From Pseudomonadota bacterium (lineage in GTDB: Bacteria > Pseudomonadota > Alphaproteobacteria > Rhizobiales > Xanthobacteraceae): a stretch of DNA of 6,431 nucleotides. Positions within the stretch are counted from its first letter, which is position 1. The number at the start of each line of letters is the position of its first letter. Positions 4,992 through 6,431 of the stretch are shown one piece after another. The stretch is from contig JAEXXW010000362.1 of NCBI GenBank assembly GCA_023405565.1, forward strand, positions 1 to 6,431, given 5' to 3'. The position numbers were made by a program, and so were the translations under genes. The notes below the pieces were generated by a model, which was not told the DNA's origin, did not search any database, and saw only the letters and a list, made by a program, of their open reading frames with translations.

Positions 4992-6431
4992 ATGCAGCCG
5001 TCCCGCCTGGAAATTCTGTCCGAACTGGAAAAGAAGATTTTGTGGCTCGCCAGCTGGACGATCCACAACGCCAACCACATTCGCGACAATGTCGATGGAC
5101 TGAAAGTCGGCGGCCATCAGGCCTCGTCCGCCTCGCTCGCCACCATCATGACCGCGCTCTATTTCGATGCCTTGCGCCCGCAGGATCGCGTCGCGGTGAA
5201 GCCGCATGCATCACCGATCTATCACGCGATCCAATACCTGCTCGGCAAGCAGACCCGCGAGAAGCTGGAAAATTTCCGCGCCTACAAGGGTGCGCAAAGC
5301 TATCCCTCACGCACCAAGGATACCGACGACGTCGATTTCTCCACCGGCTCGGTCGGCCTCGGTGTCGCCCAGACTTTGTTCTCGTCACTCGTGCAGGATT
5401 ACGTGCGTGCGCATGACTGGGCGAAGGACAGACCCGAAGGCCGCATGATCGCTCTGATCGGCGACGCCGAACTCGACGAAGGTAATATCTTCGAGTCGAT
5501 CCTCGATGGCTGGAAGCAGGGCTTGCGCAATTGCTGGTGGATCGTCGATTACAACCGGCAAAGCCTCGATGCTGTCGTGCGCGAAGGCCTGTGGGAGCGT
5601 TACGAGCAACTGTTCCGCAACTTCGGCTGGGATGTCGTTATCGTCAAATACGGCTCGCTGCAACAGGCGGCCTTCCGCGAGCCCGGTGGCGAAAAGCTGC
5701 GCACCTGGATCGATGCCTGTCCGAACCAGCTCTATTCCGCTCTGGTGTTCCAGGGCGGTGCGGCCTGGCGCAAGCGACTGCTCGACGAGATCGGCGATCA
5801 GGGCGATGTCACCGCATTGATCGAGCGGCGCAGCAACGACGAGTTGGCGCGACTGATGAACAATCTCGGCGGCCATGACCTGCCGACGCTGACGCAAGCC
5901 TTCGCGAAGATCGATCACGACCGGCCGGTCTGCTTCATCTGTTACACCGTGAAAGGCTTCGGTCTGCCGATGGCCGGACACAAGGACAATCACGCCGGGC
6001 TGATGACGCCGGCGCAGATGGAAACATTCCGCACACGGAACAATGTCCGGCCGGGCCACGAATGGGATGCATTTGAAGGCCTGACCTTGCCTTCGGAAAC
6101 CCTGCAAGGCTTTCTCGACACCGTGCCGTTCGCGCAGCGCAAGCCGCAAAAGCCTGCGCCGCAACTCGCCATTCCCGACACGCTGCCCGTGTCCATCCAG
6201 CCGATCATGTCAACACAGGCCGGCTTCGGCGCGCTGATGAACGAGATCGGCAAGGCGAAGGACGATTACGCTTCGCGCGTCGTCACGACCTCGCCGGACG
6301 TCACCGTCTCCACCAACCTCGGCGCGTGGGTGAACAGGCGCGGTTTGTTCGGACACAACACCGTGGCCGATACGTTCAAGAACGAGCGCATCCCATCGAC
6401 CTTTGCCTGGGAATTCTCGCCGAAGGGGCAG
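4992..6431 (+). CDS. Single-chain 2-oxoacid dehydrogenase E1 (MdeB/AceE-like transketolase fold), cut by right edge
   Basis: The first 480 residues of a thiamine-diphosphate enzyme of the homodimeric pyruvate dehydrogenase E1 type are present, without a stop. Family marks are: KVGGHQASSAS (38-48) and VKPHASPIYH (69-78), which align with the two active-site histidine regions of AceE; DVDFSTGSVGLG (113-124); the diphosphate/magnesium motif GDAELDEGN (157-165) to NRQSLD (188-193); and CYTVKGFGLP then KDNHAG (317-336), where AceE has its KGYG and active-site His. From about residue 405 the second (pyrimidine-binding) domain begins. The usual GDG is GDA here. The wording is closer to MdeB of Pseudomonas putida, linked to 2-oxobutyrate from methionine breakdown, than to classical AceE. 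The divergent Lrp-family gene supports this. Databases may name such proteins transketolase. The true substrate (pyruvate, 2-oxobutyrate or another) and any E2/E3 partners cannot be seen here. Confidence 0.88.
   Translation, partial: MQPSRLEILSELEKKILWLASWTIHNANHIRDNVDGLKVGGHQASSASLATIMTALYFDALRPQDRVAVKPHASPIYHAIQYLLGKQTREKLENFRAYKGAQSYPSRTKDTDDVDFSTGSVGLGVAQTLFSSLVQDYVRAHDWAKDRPEGRMIALIGDAELDEGNIFESILDGWKQGLRNCWWIVDYNRQSLDAVVREGLWERYEQLFRNFGWDVVIVKYGSLQQAAFREPGGEKLRTWIDACPNQLYSALVFQGGAAWRKRLLDEIGDQGDVTALIERRSNDELARLMNNLGGHDLPTLTQAFAKIDHDRPVCFICYTVKGFGLPMAGHKDNHAGLMTPAQMETFRTRNNVRPGHEWDAFEGLTLPSETLQGFLDTVPFAQRKPQKPAPQLAIPDTLPVSIQPIMSTQAGFGALMNEIGKAKDDYASRVVTTSPDVTVSTNLGAWVNRRGLFGHNTVADTFKNERIPSTFAWEFSPKGQ

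Noticed and set aside
5385..6164. Minus-strand open frame of 259 residues inside the E1 gene
   Set aside because: It lies wholly opposite the E1 coding region, which has conserved motifs throughout, and its product resembles no family.
1..6431. CRISPR array, tRNA, insertion sequence or integrase
   Set aside because: No regularly spaced repeats, cloverleaf-like segments, terminal inverted repeats or transposase/recombinase motifs were seen.

Overview
The window reads as chromosomal DNA of an alphaproteobacterium, most likely from the Rhizobiales (Bradyrhizobium/Afipia/Rhodopseudomonas-like). The basis is the GC-rich, GC3-biased codon use and the family make-up: a rhizobial-type PstS, a small DUF1508 protein, a PRC-barrel protein with an aromatic tail, a short YkuD L,D-transpeptidase and an ExoZ-like acyltransferase. 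This placement is inference from protein style; no rRNA or other marker gene is present. I see no insertion sequence, integrase, phage gene, CRISPR array, tRNA or defence system, and base composition looks even throughout.

Layout. (1) Positions 1-340, minus strand: the N-terminal third or so of a phosphate-binding protein PstS; the rest lies beyond the left edge. (2) Positions 341-693: a non-coding gap with a weak candidate promoter, leading into a 72-residue DUF1508 protein (694-912, plus strand) with a strong ribosome binding site and a hairpin terminator at 940-972. (3) Positions 984-3298: three minus-strand genes read in the order acyltransferase (2183-3298), secreted L,D-transpeptidase (1582-2118), PRC-barrel protein (984-1382). 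(4) Positions 3450-4382, plus strand: a secreted zinc murein endopeptidase of the MepA family, divergent from the acyltransferase. (5) Positions 4389-4853, minus strand: an Lrp/AsnC-family regulator, convergent with mepA at a 6-base gap. (6) Positions 4992-6431, plus strand: the first 480 residues of a thiamine-diphosphate 2-oxoacid dehydrogenase E1 (single-chain AceE/MdeB type), cut by the right edge.

How they fit together. The middle of the window is a cell-envelope neighbourhood. The L,D-transpeptidase can form 3-3 peptidoglycan cross-links (or attach proteins to the wall), the MepA-type endopeptidase can cut cross-links, and the membrane acyltransferase probably acylates a surface glycan. 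The right end is a metabolic module: an Lrp-type regulator divergent from a single-chain E1 enzyme. That is the arrangement known for mdeR/mdeB of Pseudomonas putida, where 2-oxobutyrate from methionine breakdown is handled. The 138-base space between them holds a good promoter for the regulator whose -35 box lies inside an imperfect dyad, which suggests autoregulation together with control of the E1 gene. This module is the most interesting part of the window. Nothing here is clearly a new biological system.
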